Source of the DNA: Whalleya microplaca
Taxonomy: Eukaryota; Ascomycota; Sordariomycetes; Xylariales; Xylariaceae
Reading direction: 5' to 3'
DNA: 64,000 bases
Assembly: GCA_022497155.1 (NCBI GenBank)
Contig: MU385717.1
Span: 682,001-746,000 of the forward strand
The notes beneath the pieces were generated by a model. The model saw only the letters and a list, made by a program, of their open reading frames with translations. It did no database searches and was not told the DNA's origin. Positions 35,546 to 47,862 of the stretch are shown piece after piece. How positions within the stretch are numbered: position 1 is the first letter of the stretch; the number at the start of each line of letters is the position of its first letter. The translations under genes were made by a program, and so were the position numbers.

Positions 35546-38322
35546 ATGGCAGGCTCTCAGCTGAAGAGATTGAAGGCGTCTCTCAGAGAAAGGGGAGTTA
35601 TAGGCCCTCAGCAGTCCAAAAAGCAGAAGAGAGGGAATGCGCAAGATGGCAAGGCGACCAACAAGCGACGACTCCAAAAGGCTGCAGAGTTGGAGGGAAT
35701 TCGCGAGCAGTTCAATCCTTTTGATCTGAAACACAATGTCCGCGGGCCCAAATTCCAGGTCACAACTAATAAACCAGCAACTGGAAATGTTGCTCAGGGA
35801 CGGCCTAGCGAGGCAAAGGCACTGGGCGAGGAGAGGGTAGGTTATATGAGTATAAACGATGCTAAGTCTCACTTCTGACAATCTTCTTATAGCGGCGGCA
35901 AACTCTTCTCGTGGAGATGAATCGGCGGCATAAAGTCGGCGGCATACTTGATCGACGATTTGGCGAGGATGATCCGCACATGAGTCTCGAGGAAAAAATG
36001 CAGGAAAGATTCGTCAGGGAAAAGCAACATCACAAGAAAAGTTCTATGTTCGACCTGGAGGACGATGAGCCCGCTGAAGGCCTGACCCATCTTGGACAGT
36101 CTCTATCATTTGATGATCCAAAATTGGTCGATGACTTCGAAGAAAACGATCTTTCCGCTGGGTCTGACGATGCTGCCTCGGATAATGAACATCGCTCCTC
36201 GAAGCGAATGCGGCCGTCCGATACTCATGATGGAGATGGTGACCAGGTTGAAGGGCAGCCAGAAAAAAAGAAGACGAAACAAGAAGTCATGAAAGAAGTC
36301 ATCGCGAAATCAAAATTTCATAAGGCCGAACGGCAAGCAGCTAAAGATGAGGACGAAGATCTGCGGGAGGAACTTGACAAGGAGCTCCCAGAACTTCAAG
36401 CACTGCTGTTCACCAAGCGCAAAACACCCAATGGCGCGAGTACCAATGAAGCCGGGACCGCTACTGTGGGAAAGGAGAAGATGGAACGTGACTACGACAT
36501 GCGACTAAGACAACTCGCGCAAGACAGAAGAGCACAACCCGCAGATCGGACGAAGACAGACGAGGAGAGGGCACAGGAAGAGTCCGAAAGGCTCAAAACC
36601 CTTGAGCAGAATAGACTCCAGAGGATGCGCGGCGAAAAAGTCAGCGACGACGAGGATGAGGAGAATCTTACTGATCCTCAGTCGGAAGCAGAGTCAGCCC
36701 ATGGCCCAGGTCTTTTCATGGAAACCCCAGAAAATGACTTTGGACTTGGGAAAGGTATTAAGACTCGACCAACCGCAACAGAGCTTGGGTTTGACGATGA
36801 GGATGACTTTTTCATCGAGGAGAACATAATAGCCAGCGATTCAGATATGGAACCCATTGATGACGACGATTTGTCGGAGGAGGGAAGTGAGTCGAATGCC
36901 GGGGACGACGACGAATTCACCAAAGGCCTTTTGAACGAAGAAGAGACACGGAATCCAGTCTTTAGCGATCGCCTAAAAGGTGCTGCTGAATCAACAAATA
37001 CCACAGAAGATCCCAACGGGCTTCCTTATACTTTCCCCTGTCCACAGACTCTGGATGAGCTCATCGAAACGACCCAAGGGATGTCTCTGGAACATTTCCC
37101 AACGGCCGTACAAAGGATCAGAGCACTTTATCACCCGAAGTTGGATAGCAGCAACAAATCAAAACTGGCCAACTTTACGAAGGTACTAATTCAATATCTG
37201 GTACATCTATCGAATCTTCCAAAGTTGCCTCCATTCTCTGTACTCGAAACTCTCATCCGTCACGTCCACTCCTTAGCAAAATCTTACCCTGTCGAAACTG
37301 CGAATGAATTTCGGTCGCATCTCGAGGAGTTTAGTCGATCAAGACCTCTCTCCCCTAATCTTGGTGATCTTACAGTATTGACCGCAATTGGGACTATATT
37401 CCCGACTTCAGATCACTTCCACCAAGTGGCAACCCCGGCAGGCCTCCTCATCGCTCGCAATCTGGAGAAAGTACCAAAAGAACTTAAAGATTATTGCCAA
37501 GGAGTCTATCTCACGACCCTAGCTCTTCAGTACCAACAAGTTTCAAAACGTTATGTTCCTGAGGCGATGAATTTCTGTCTCAATGCTCTATGCGCACTGG
37601 CGCCAGAGAAAGCCAAGGACAATCTAGGATATTTCCCAATCCATGAGCCTGTCCCAAAGACTCGTATCGCCAATGCCCACTCAGCAGGCATTAGAAAGCT
37701 AGTACCTACGGACTGCGTCGGTAATGGCAGGTCTGAGGAATATGCTGTCTCGACAAAACTTGCGATCATGGCCACCACAGTCCAATTGCTGGATGCAGCG
37801 GCAGATCTCTATAGTGGCAAGTCATCCTTCTTCGAGACATTCCAGCCAGCTTTGAAGGTTCTCGCCCACATAGCTAGCAAACCATGCAAGACCCACCTCC
37901 CAACTACTCTAATCGAACGGGCTGGAAAACTTGAAGCAAAATTAGAGAGGATGCTTAGGGTTGCGCACATGGCCCGGCGACCCCTTGAACTCCATCATCA
38001 TCGACCTCTTGCTATCAAGACGGCCATTCCGAAGTTCGAGGACACCTTTGATCCCCACAAGCACTACGACCCTGATCGGGATAGGGCTGAGCTAGCCAAG
38101 CTGAAGGCTGAGCACAAGAAGGAACGCAAGGGCGCCATGAGAGAGCTGAGGAAGGATGCCAACTTCATGGCCCGTGAGCAGTTGAAGACGAAGAAGGCTA
38201 AGGATGCTGCCTATGATAAGAAGTACAAGAGATTAGTCGCTGAGATACAGGGCGAGGAAGGTAAAGAGGCAAACGCTTATGAGCGCGAAAAGCAGATGAG
38301 AAAGCGTGCATCCAAAAGATAG
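35546..38322 (+). CDS. NOP14: nucleolar protein 14 (small-subunit processome)
   Basis: Component of the U3 snoRNP/small-subunit processome, needed for 18S rRNA maturation and 40S assembly in the nucleolus. Exons 35546-35836 and 35893-38322, phase 0, giving 906 residues, near the usual Nop14 size. The N terminus carries the family phrase REQFNPFDLKHNVRGPKF, then across the intron RRQTLLVEMNRRHKVGG and ILDRRFGEDD. A long acidic middle (runs of Asp/Glu) is followed by the conserved helical core (FPCPQTLDELIE) and a very basic Lys/Arg tail (KDANFMAREQLK and onwards) typical of nucleolar proteins. It is convergent with the bZIP gene. Confidence 0.95.
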
Positions 38323-39673
38323 CCTGTACTATAGTCGACACGGGTTCTTTAACCTTATTAATGTTATAGACACTAAAAACATCAGGATCGTTAAGCGCAC
38401 CAAGATCTTCTATTTTGGTATTTTAGTGTTGGTTGGATCTCGTAAGTTAGCAACTGTCCCTGGCTAGTGAGGATGTACACTAAACTTGGATTAGCTTAAC
38501 ACACCACAGCTGTATTTTATTATTGGAGACACTACATAATAAAGGTGCAGCCAGCTGACCGCTGTAAGCAGTTTGACGTCATTTTTAGTGTGTTCTATCT
38601 TACGTTGGCTGAGATTTCTACATAGTCGTGGTAGATATCCATGGAATCTCACGCTACCAGGCTACCTCTTTACCTCCTAATCTGGAGGTAATACAAAGAA
38701 CCTCAATGGAGGGGCGGTAACACATATCATGCATTATCAAGAGGCTCCCCCTTGAAGTCACGTAAGATCACGAGATATGTACTCTGTGCGATGTATTTAA
38801 TTTCATTTTTATTGAGCTTGTCATGCTATTTCTTCATGTCGATACCTTGGCAGAGTGTGTCTGTCAGCACCCTGCATAACACCCCGGCACGGGAGACCAG
38901 GATCTGTAATCATGGCTCCAGGTGCAAGATAAGCCTCGTAAGTTAGTAACCTGGCAGCCTGGACAAGCTTTCCAGTGGTCAGCGGCGCCTCTGCGGCACC
39001 AACAAAGCTTATTCCGTTGCCACTCATCAAATTGGCACCTGTGGTGTAGGTCACTCCGAAAAAGAGCTTTCTTGGAGCGGCTTTCCTCGTTGGGAATGGC
39101 CGTCGAATCCTTGGGAATTTGACCCTATTCCCACTCGCAGCTCTTGTGGCTACGATGAGGTTCCGCTCTATCTCCTTGGGTATATTTCCATCTCTTAATG
39201 CAATATCCTCCTAAACTCCTAGAATGCTGCCTTGAACAACCGAGACGTATATGCTCGAGAATCTCTCAGAACAAGTCGCCGCACATTGTTCGATGATGGC
39301 CCCTTGCCCGCTCACCAGGCGAGCATTTTATGCTCGCGACATTGACATCAATCTCTTTCTCATCAAACATCTACCAAACGTAAACTTCCGCCAGATGTTG
39401 TTGGTCGAGCTCGGCGCGAGCCTAGCTACGTCGTGGGTATATAAGTAGCGGATGATCTTTCGGGGGGTTATAATCCTTTCCGTAGGAACCCCCAGGCGAT
39501 CTATAAGATATGTAGTTTGTGTTTCCAGTTAATGGCAGTTATGCCAGCGGTGGCGTCAAAGGTGTGAAAGTAGTTGGTCAGTGTCCAAGACTTTCGTCGA
39601 CTATAGGAATCAGGTCCTAGCTTCAGGGGCAGACGTCGACAATAGTCTGAGTAGCCGGACTCTGTTGGGGATT
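38323..39673. other. intergenic region with an orphan open frame
   Basis: 1.35 kb between the 3' ends of NOP14 and the bZIP gene. Besides 3' untranslated DNA it holds a minus-strand frame open from 39210 to 38821 with no initiating ATG (see findings). The rest shows nothing recognisable. Confidence 0.5.
38821..39210 (-). pseudogene. possible exon or gene relic, unassigned
   Basis: About 129 codons are open on the minus strand, preceded directly by a TAG that could be part of a splice acceptor (TTTAG). There is no ATG near the left limit. The translation has a protein-like composition: a basic stretch with KFPRIRRPFPTRK, then LFFGVTYTTGANLMSG and NGISFVGAAEAPLTTGKLVQ. I recognise no family. 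A nearby upstream frame ending before a GTGAGC donor could supply a first exon, but the phases do not agree. It may be an internal exon, a decayed gene or chance. Confidence 0.25.
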
Positions 39674-40709
39674 TCAATAATGTTTATTTGGGATAGGAGA
39701 TCTGGAGCTATGTCGAATGAATTGGCGTTTGTAGAAGTCACTGCCTAGAAATTGATCTTGATAAAAAGTTAACACTGTTTCTGAGCTTTATGGATGGATG
39801 TAACTTGAAAACAATGTAGGTAGCTTACCTGGTACTGGTTGGCCCCCTGAGAAGTCTTGGAATCTGTAATCGAAATTTTGATCACTCGACGTTGGCTGCT
39901 GTGGGATCCTTCCTTTTTGGATGATACTCAAAACTTGTTGCTGTTGGGCATTGTTCAACTTCGCGAAGTTCTCAAGTGTTACCAGCACATCGTCTTCAAG
40001 CCCGGTGGACCACACTTGTCTCTGGGCCTCTTCATCATCATAGACCGAGAAATTAGGCGACCCCCCGATGTTTTGATGACCGAGAGTATTATCAGCCAGC
40101 AAAGGGTCGAGCGGCATAGGTGGCGTCGATGGTAATGACGCTATCGTGGGGATAGATGGAAGATACTGTGCTGAGCTCCCCAAAGGGTTGCCCACAGCAT
40201 CGGTAGGTATGAACGAATTCACGTAGTCGCTTCTTTCAGCAAACTCGTCGTTCGGTCGACCAAGAGAGTCCATCCAACAACTATCATATCCCCCTTGGCC
40301 ATAAGCTGGGACGCCTGACGGCATGGGTTGATTTGCTGGTGGCCACGGCGCGGATACCGGTACTGCCGGTAACACAGACGGAGTAGGGCTATGAGATGCG
40401 TGTCTGCTGTCAGGGAACGATAGCGATGCATGGTAGCCATCGGTCTCATCAGATACTGAACTCATCGAGTCTGTTTGGGAATCAGACTTCAAAATTTCGT
40501 TAAGTAGTGCCAACTTCTGTTTGCGTTTCTCTCCTGGAAGTCGGCGTCAGCAAGCTCTGAACCACATGTGGTTAACCCACGGAAGAAGCAAGTTACTTAC
40601 GATAAGCACGCGATGCCACTCGGTTCTGTTCTTTACGGACGTCACTGTTTCTGCTCTTCGACGCCCTGCCTTGGTTAGATGTGGTGGAAGAGGTGTTTGT
40701 TTTGTCCAT
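39674..40709 (-). CDS. bZIP transcription factor with short zipper
   Basis: Nuclear DNA-binding regulator. Exons on the minus strand: 40601-40709, 39829-40533 and, by inference, 39674-39744, giving 294 residues. The basic region is split by the first intron and reads RKEQNRVASRAYREKRKQKL, with the N-x7-R signature intact. The zipper is very short: after the leucine at the first heptad position and one Ile-Leu pair the sequence becomes Ser/Asp-rich. The remainder is Pro/Ser-rich with acidic parts and a helical segment (LENFAKLNNAQQQQVLSII). Exon 2 can read on to a stop at 39788, giving 284 residues, but CAG|GTAAGC is a strong donor and TTCTAG a good acceptor, so I prefer the spliced end. Target genes are unknown. 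Confidence 0.82.
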
Positions 40710-43700
40710 GACGCCAGCAATATGCAGCCCTATAGTATATGCGAGTTGTCACTATGCAAGTTAAAGATTCTGAGCGAGATATGTAGATCGTGTAACAACC
40801 TGCCCACGGGGATGAGGAGGGTTGTTATACCGGCGATGGGAGGTCCCCTGGGTTGCCAAGCAAGGCTAGTAGGATACCACCAGCCCTATAATAATTTGAT
40901 ATCTGTAAGCTAATACCTCTTGACAGCGCGCAGACTTCAAACCCCGGTTTCAGTACAACACTGCTTTTCTCGGGTTTAATGTACTCATGTATCCTTAAAT
41001 AAGGTTACCTTACATAACGTCCGGGTTCGTGCGAGACTAGCACGTGGATCATTATCCTCACGGTTAAGAATGGTTCGGTGGGTAATCTGTATGATGCTGG
41101 CGATCTCGCCGGCACGCCGCTCCCCATCACGCACAAGCCGATTGGTATAAAAGCTAGCACTGCCCTCTATCCTTTGACCTCTCCCCTTCAATCTACCCCC
41201 ATACGGAAGAGGTAGAGCCAAGCGAGCTTCTGGAAGGTGAAAATAGAACGACTAGGTTAGACGATCTTCAAGCATGGGTCGAGCCAACCCTTGTATATGC
41301 ATGCATTTAGTCATCAAGCTAAACATGTCAGCCTGCAGACATAACTCTGTTCCCCAAAGCCAACACCGCTTATTAGATGGCAAATAAACTTACATATATC
41401 AACCATGACACGTCTAGGATGGGGCACCTAAGCTCAGCGAAATCTTTCGAATCAATGAGACGAAATGGCGCTACTCGAAACCTACTGGAGCTTTGGCAAA
41501 TAACTAAACAGACATTACTCACCACATCGAGGCTGTTCGACAACTTCGGGAGAAGATATTCGGCTGTTGATTTGGAATACATATTCTACTAATCCCCTTT
41601 GGTTTTACGAGTGAGCTCTATTTAGTCTGCGTCAGAGCTGGCAATAAAGCAAGTACTACCTAGCCTGCTCGTACCGGATTATCTAATAGAATCAGGTTAT
41701 ATGCTCTCTTTTAGGGCTTAAGTATCCATGAAGCAGCTATCCTTGGTACTAACAGACGAAGTGGAGTTGTTTGGAAAGCTTAAATGACGATGTGTACTTT
41801 TGTAAAGCAGTCAACAACGAAGTCTTTAGGTAATATCCCAGGCGGTGCGGTTGATGTGGTGCTATCGAAAAGGGGGATTTATCTTAAGGATATATGGTTC
41901 CACTAAAACAGTACTATGTAGATGCGGATTATTCACAGCTCATGGGACTGCACATGCAGCATGCTTGGGTGCTCAGCGAGTTGAGCTATCGGTACCCACT
42001 AGACTATGGTGTTGACGGGTCTGTTGGTAAAGCAACCTTGTCACTGAACCGTTAGTTAGATGTTAGTGCTTCCTACGTAGATTTAGTGGCATGACTTAAT
42101 ATATTTTGCGATACATCTATGTGTGTATGTATTCAAGGAGCTGGATATGGGTAACTTGACAAGCTATTTTCTCGCACTCTCAACGGAATATAGGTATTGA
42201 ATCAGATGTGCCGAAAGGCGTTATGAGCTGACAATACCCTACCGACAGTTTTCACAGACAAGTTCGGGTACCTTCATTAGAAAAGAACGTATTTTTTCAT
42301 AATATAACTGTTCAGAAGTTACACAGGTATCATAGAAGTCTCCCAATAAGGGTGAAGGTTTCTTTCTGCAACAGGGCTCCTGTGTATTGCATGACAACTG
42401 ATAGGTATCTCCTAACACCGGCCATCGTGCATTAATCTTGACTGCCTAAATGTGTTGTCCTTTTCGCACTCGCCTGTGCTCGTGCTAAGCCTTGCAGCTA
42501 GAAACAACTTGAATTGACCTTAGCAAGGGTCAAGGCTGACATACTACCCAATACTACGACAGAGTGGAAGTTAAATCCACCCTGCCCCGACGCCGGGTCG
42601 AGATCTCATTGGACGACATGATACGAGGAGAAAAAAAATCAAATAATGCAAATAAGGTCCCTTGACACTTGTTTTTAACCTTCAACAGCAGATATGCTTC
42701 TCATCAACATGGGTCCTGATAACCTCTTCTATATGTAGATGGAAATTGGAAGCTGACTGATCGTGGGTCGATTATTGTGTGTTCCGAGGTACAAATGCAG
42801 CAATGTGATTCGCCAACAAGCAGCCCAGCTGAATGTTTTGGCGGTCTTGGCGTACGTCGAAGCTCGATGACAAAGAATTGTAGATTAGTGATTGTGGGGG
42901 TGATTAAAATAGATTTAGAATCGTTCCCGCACAACGGAAACCAACTTACCTAACCTGGTACATAATATTGCTAAGGCTCGCCCTGATTCTTGACTATTAT
43001 AGATCACGATATTCACAATTCGCAAACCAACCAACCAACCACCAAACGCGATGCAAAGCCCGAAAAACAAATTAGGTATACGAAAGTAGTCCTATAGAGT
43101 TTTGCGCTTACTTGAGCTTTACACTTAAGCTTTACAATTACCATTCATATGACTACCTTCAAAATATTTCTATTTCGCCCGGCTACTCTTGTTAGTGCAA
43201 CTTAGCATTTGTTGGAATTGAACAGAGAATAACCTCAACCATACTAGCTATGGTCTGATCAAAGAAGCATGCGCAAAGCTGAGCAAGCTAAGAGAGTCTT
43301 AAATCATCAGTTTAATAAAATAAGTTGAGTTGTATGGTAAAATCACTTGGTCATGTCAATATTCTTAGAGACGGCTTACCTAGGCACAGACCAAAAAACT
43401 ATGGCATTATATCATTGCAATTGTATCCAACGGGCTAACATGTTGGAAATCGATCATAACTCATTCTCAAAGAAATGCAATATGCTCACAGTTTTGGCCC
43501 AGTGGCAAGTAACTATTCTGTCAAATAGGTATCTCATCTTGGAAGCAGACAATGCAATGCAATAATAAGTGTCATAAGGTTGTCTGGTCCAATAGAGATA
43601 AGCATTCTACTGTGGCATAAACACTTTTCCAACTACCTATGACAATAACAGTCTTATAATCTAATAGCTGTGAGTCGACACTCTATTTCGTTGAAGTACT

Positions 43701-43776
43701 GTGTATATGCTATACAAAGTATATAAGTATTATCCGACCAACCCCAAACCTACCTAGGTATTCATTAAAGCTATTC

Positions 43777-43800
43777 CTCTCTCTCTCTCTCTCTCTCTCT
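43777..43800. repeat. (CT)12 microsatellite
   Basis: Twelve perfect CT dinucleotides in gene-free DNA. Confidence 0.95.
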
Positions 43801-44561
43801 TTCAAATCCCGAACTGTAGGCACAGTGGACAAGCAGCCTACTGTTGAGTATCTAGGTACGGTAAGGTAGCCATGCATGGTTGTGGAATCGGGCAGCTCCC
43901 GTCCTGCGACGCATATGCATTGAAACATGAAGGACATCCTGTCGAATCGACATTGGAGATTTTAGGTAATGGTCCTTGATGGAAAAAATTATTCCGCTCC
44001 GACCTGCGACCCAATAGGCCGGGATGGATTTGGATACATAGAAAAGAAGTGAACTTGACCTTCGGAACTTGTCTGTCCCAGACTCCCAGGTCAGAAGTTC
44101 GAATGCTTGCCTGCCTTGTCCGGTGAGGGTCTGGGCGTCTGGACACTGGAATGAGCAATGCTTGGTTGCCCCAACCCAACTCTCCACATTTTGTCAGCAC
44201 GAGCCAAATTAATTGCCGAAAAGGAACAAAGAAGGGTTCGATGAGCGAAGTAGCTTCAAAGTATAGTGAGGCTGAGCTCCCATGGTATACTGCACGATGG
44301 CGCCCCAAAAAATCCCCCAAAGCTACTTCAGAGACACATCCCGGTCCAAGCCACGATTCTATCGGTTTCGATGAGGGAACAGTGGCGCATTGGAAAATTC
44401 AGCCGCCTTGAATTTTGTGACGCTGTTGGTGTTATTGTTGCTGCTGGATGCAGAAAAGAGAGAGACGCTGTGAGAGACACGACGCAAAATCACATCCATT
44501 TGCTGTTGTATTTGCGGTAAGACGCTGCCTTCTCTCCATCTGCCTGCCTACCTGCCTTGAT

Positions 44562-44606
44562 TGCCTGCTTTGCCTGCTTTGCCTGCTTTGCCTGCTTTGC
44601 CTGCTT
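44562..44606. repeat. five tandem copies of a 9-bp unit
   Basis: TGCCTGCTT is repeated five times without error, inside a wider zone of CTGCCT words (about 44530-44615). It lies about 0.95 kb upstream of the YDJ1 start codon. In the reverse frame it would encode a repeated Gln-Ser-Arg-like peptide, but that frame has no other support. Confidence 0.93.
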
Positions 44607-45551
44607 GTTGCTTGCGACTTCCTACCGAAAAGGCCCTCCGGAGCACAATAAAGTTCTAACGGCTCGGTCATTGCTTCCAGCTACTTACCTAGGTACTTGC
44701 CTACCTACATCAACCTCCTACTAGTGAATACCTACCAACCTGCCCGCCTTCCTGCCTACCTAGAGGTAGAGACGGCCATCACCCCGCGGTCGCCAGTGAA
44801 ACTCGGTTGATTTCAAGTTCTACTACTTCACTTTCTCACCTTTCCATCTACTACATTACGTATATCTATCTATTACATAGGTATCCTACCTGCCACCAAT
44901 CTGCGCCGCACTTTGTACCTTATCATTGGTTACTCCGCCGCCTTGGTAATCCAGATCCTTCTCGAATCAGAGCCAAGTTACCCTATTTGAGCCAGGACCC
45001 TCCGCAATAATTCAACACCACAACCACCAGCATTTCGCATCCCCGACACCGAATTGTTATCTTCAACCTGCGCCGATTGCTCGGACCGAAGATTTCACGT
45101 CGACGCTGACGCATCTGATCATTGCATTTGGTACGTATTTGATCTTCCTACCGACTCCCTTTTTGTAAACGTTTGTAAACGAATAGGATCGGACACTATG
45201 TATCTTATCCTCCCCAACCTAACTTACCTTACTTCCCACTTACCTAATAAGGCGGCCTGTCACCGAGGAAAGGCTGTGACAACTGACTTGATTCGCGCAC
45301 CAGTGGGGCACACTCTTCCAGCCTCTTCCCCCCATTTCTTTTTCTTTTCCTTAGAAAGCCTCGTTCGTTGGTTTGACTCTTTGACCATGCGATTATCTAT
45401 CACTCTTGGAACCTGGATTAACTTTGACTAACTTTCGTCACTACTAAAGTCTCCGCATCCTTTTACGAAACACTGTTGCCTCGCTGCTCCTCGGTTCTTC
45501 CTTTACTTCACGAACACTGCTCTCAGCCTCGCCTGAGCTCTAGACGACGAC

Positions 45552-46994
45552 ATGGCTAAGGAGACGAAGTTCTACGATGTTCTTGGCGTATGTTTGCTCC
45601 TTGATGTTCATCAAATACTCGCATAGAGGATATGATGGCTAATCATTCCTCTTAGGTTTCGCCAACTGCCACAGATGCAGAACTCAGGAAAGCCTACAAG
45701 ACTAATGCCTTGAAATACCACCCTGGTATGTTAGCCTGTGACGTAATTTCTCCTGTCGCTACATCGTGTACTAACCTTAGCACTACAGACAAGAATGCCC
45801 ACAACCCTTCTGCCGAGGAAAAGTTCAAGGAAATCTCCCATGCTTACGAAATCCTCTCCGATTCCCAGAAGCGCTCCGTCTATGACCAATACGGTGAAGC
45901 TGGCCTTGAGGGCGGTGCCGGCGGCGGCATGGCCGCTGAGGATCTGTTCGCTCAGTTCTTCGGTTCCGGTTCCTTTGGTGGCGGCCTAGGCGGTATGTTC
46001 AGCGGAATGGGCGGGCAGCCAAGAGGACCGCCCAAAGCACGCACCATTCACCACACGCACAAGGTGTCCCTCGAGGATGTCTACCGTGGCAAGATCTCTA
46101 AGCTAGCTTTACAGCGCTCTGTCATCTGCCCCAAGTGCGAGGGCCGAGGTGGTAAGGAGGGTGCAGTCCGACGTTGTCCTGGCTGTGATGGCCACGGTAT
46201 GAAGACGATGATGCGACAAATGGGTCCCATGATCCAGCGATTCCAGACTGTCTGCCCAGATTGTAATGGCGAAGGCGAGATCATCAAGGAGAAGGACCGC
46301 TGCAAGTCTTGCAATGGCAAGAAGACCATCGTCGACAGGAAGGTGCTTCACGTCCATGTTGACCGCGGTGTCCGAAGTGGCACCAAGGTGGAGTTCAGAG
46401 GTGAAGGTGACCAGGCTCCGGGTGTACAGGCTGGAGATGTGGTCTTCGAGATTGAGCAGAAGCCGCATCCTCGCTTCACCCGAAAAGACGATGATCTGCT
46501 TTACCGAGCCGAAATCGAGCTCGTCACAGCCTTGGCTGGTGGAACCGTCTACATTGAGCATCTAGACGAGAGATGGCTGAGCGTCGAGATCCTGCCTGGT
46601 GAAGCCATTGCCCCTGGTATGTATTCTTACCCCTTTAGTCATAACGAGGTTCATCGCTGACAAGACTGCTGCAGACGCTGTGAAGATGCTCCGTGGGCAG
46701 GGTATGCCGTCGCCCCGGCACCACCACTATGGCAACATGTTCATCCAATTCTCCGTCAAGTTCCCCGAGCGCGGTTGGACCGATGACCCCGCTGCATTCG
46801 ATTCTCTACGGAAGATCCTCCCTGCTCCCGCTGTCGAGGCCGTCCCCCCGGCCGACGCCATGACGGACAATGTAGATCTCGAGGACTTGGATAACCAGGG
46901 ACAAGCTCGTGCATTTGGTGGTGGAGCTGGTATGGATGAGGATGACGAGGACGGTCACCCTCACGCCGAACGTGTACAGTGCGCGTCCCAGTAG
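45552..46994 (+). CDS. YDJ1: type I Hsp40 co-chaperone (Ydj1/Mas5)
   Basis: Stimulates Hsp70 ATPase and delivers clients; acts in the cytosol and on ER and mitochondrial surfaces. Exons 45552-45587, 45656-45725, 45789-46616 and 46675-46994, giving 417 residues against 409 in yeast Ydj1. The J domain is complete; its HPD motif is split by intron 2 exactly between His-Pro and Asp. A Gly/Phe-rich region follows, then four CxxC zinc motifs ([33 protein letters not shown]) and the two client-binding barrels. The protein ends in CASQ, the same type of CaaX farnesylation signal as yeast Ydj1, predicting membrane association. Identity is very secure. Confidence 0.97.
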
Positions 46995-47862
46995 ATGGTT
47001 GGAAAGGATCGTCGACCGGATATCACCTATAGTTCTACTATTCCCTCACTTTGCCGATACGTCCAGAATCTCTCTCTTTCCCGGTCGTGTTGGTGGAAGA
47101 TATCACATTTACGGCGTAAAGTTTCGATGGACTGGGAGACATGATGGTTTGCATGTTAAGGTTGATGGAAGAGGGTTAGGGGTTGTGACACGCTGATACG
47201 AATGAACCTGCTGCTTAATGAGGTGAAAGGACGGGAGGCTGCTTTGTCTGCAACGTCTTAATCATCACTCGCATCATCAACGTCATTTTCCCCCCTTGGT
47301 AAGCTGGCGTTTAAGACGGACATAGAGGAACAAGGGCAGATTTGCTTACAATTGACATTGATTGCATCGGCACGACCTTATAATCAATCCCTCCTTGTTG
47401 TTAATCGTGAACATCCCCCTTTCCTTTCCTTGGTCGCTCGCTCTCAAGCGATCTATAAAGAAAAAAGAGTAGCAGGCTTGGTCTTCGAGGCGGCGGCGGA
47501 CAGAGATATACGAGGCATTAGGAGTTCCCTCGTTATTGAGATTACATATGCTATTGCTTTATATGAACAGACTCGGGAATGGTCTGCCAGTGACATAACT
47601 TAGTGGTTTTGAATGGTACATGTAGTACATATGGAAGAAGTTGCAACGCGTTCGTGGTAAAACTATAGTTTTATATGAGAGATTACAGTAATTCCTGATG
47701 AGCTACAGTATACCGTAGGCGGTGCTATTTATTGATGATGACTTCTTTCATTTGAGTAATGCAACTCGGCAACTACTACCACTACGTACACTCGATGCGA
47801 TACACACCAGAATAGAACCACCACTAGCTTACAAGCAAGCAAGGAAGCACCGCAGGAAGTAT
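46995..47862. other. convergent intergenic region YDJ1/TRM82
   Basis: 868 bases between two 3' ends. The left part should be the YDJ1 3' untranslated region. No open frame looks coding and no RNA gene is seen. Confidence 0.55.

Larger units (their letters stand above)
40710..45551. other. long gene-poor stretch upstream of bZIP and YDJ1 genes
   Basis: 4.8 kb with no supportable gene. The ends must hold the bZIP and YDJ1 promoters. A minus-strand frame of 78 codons at 40985-41221 has no ATG. The centre (about 41300-43800) is AT-rich, with short stop-broken frames, as in decayed repeats, but I recognise no transposon domain. A CT microsatellite and a 9-bp tandem repeat lie near its right side. 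A GTACGT at about 45131 could be the donor of a 5' leader intron for YDJ1. Confidence 0.5.

Noticed and set aside
40985..41221. Minus-strand frame with a helix-turn-helix-like phrase, considered as a transposase remnant
   Set aside because: No ATG, too short, and no catalytic residues or terminal repeats nearby.
43838..44320. Minus-strand frame of 160 codons
   Set aside because: It starts at TTG, shows no domain and overlaps simple-sequence DNA.
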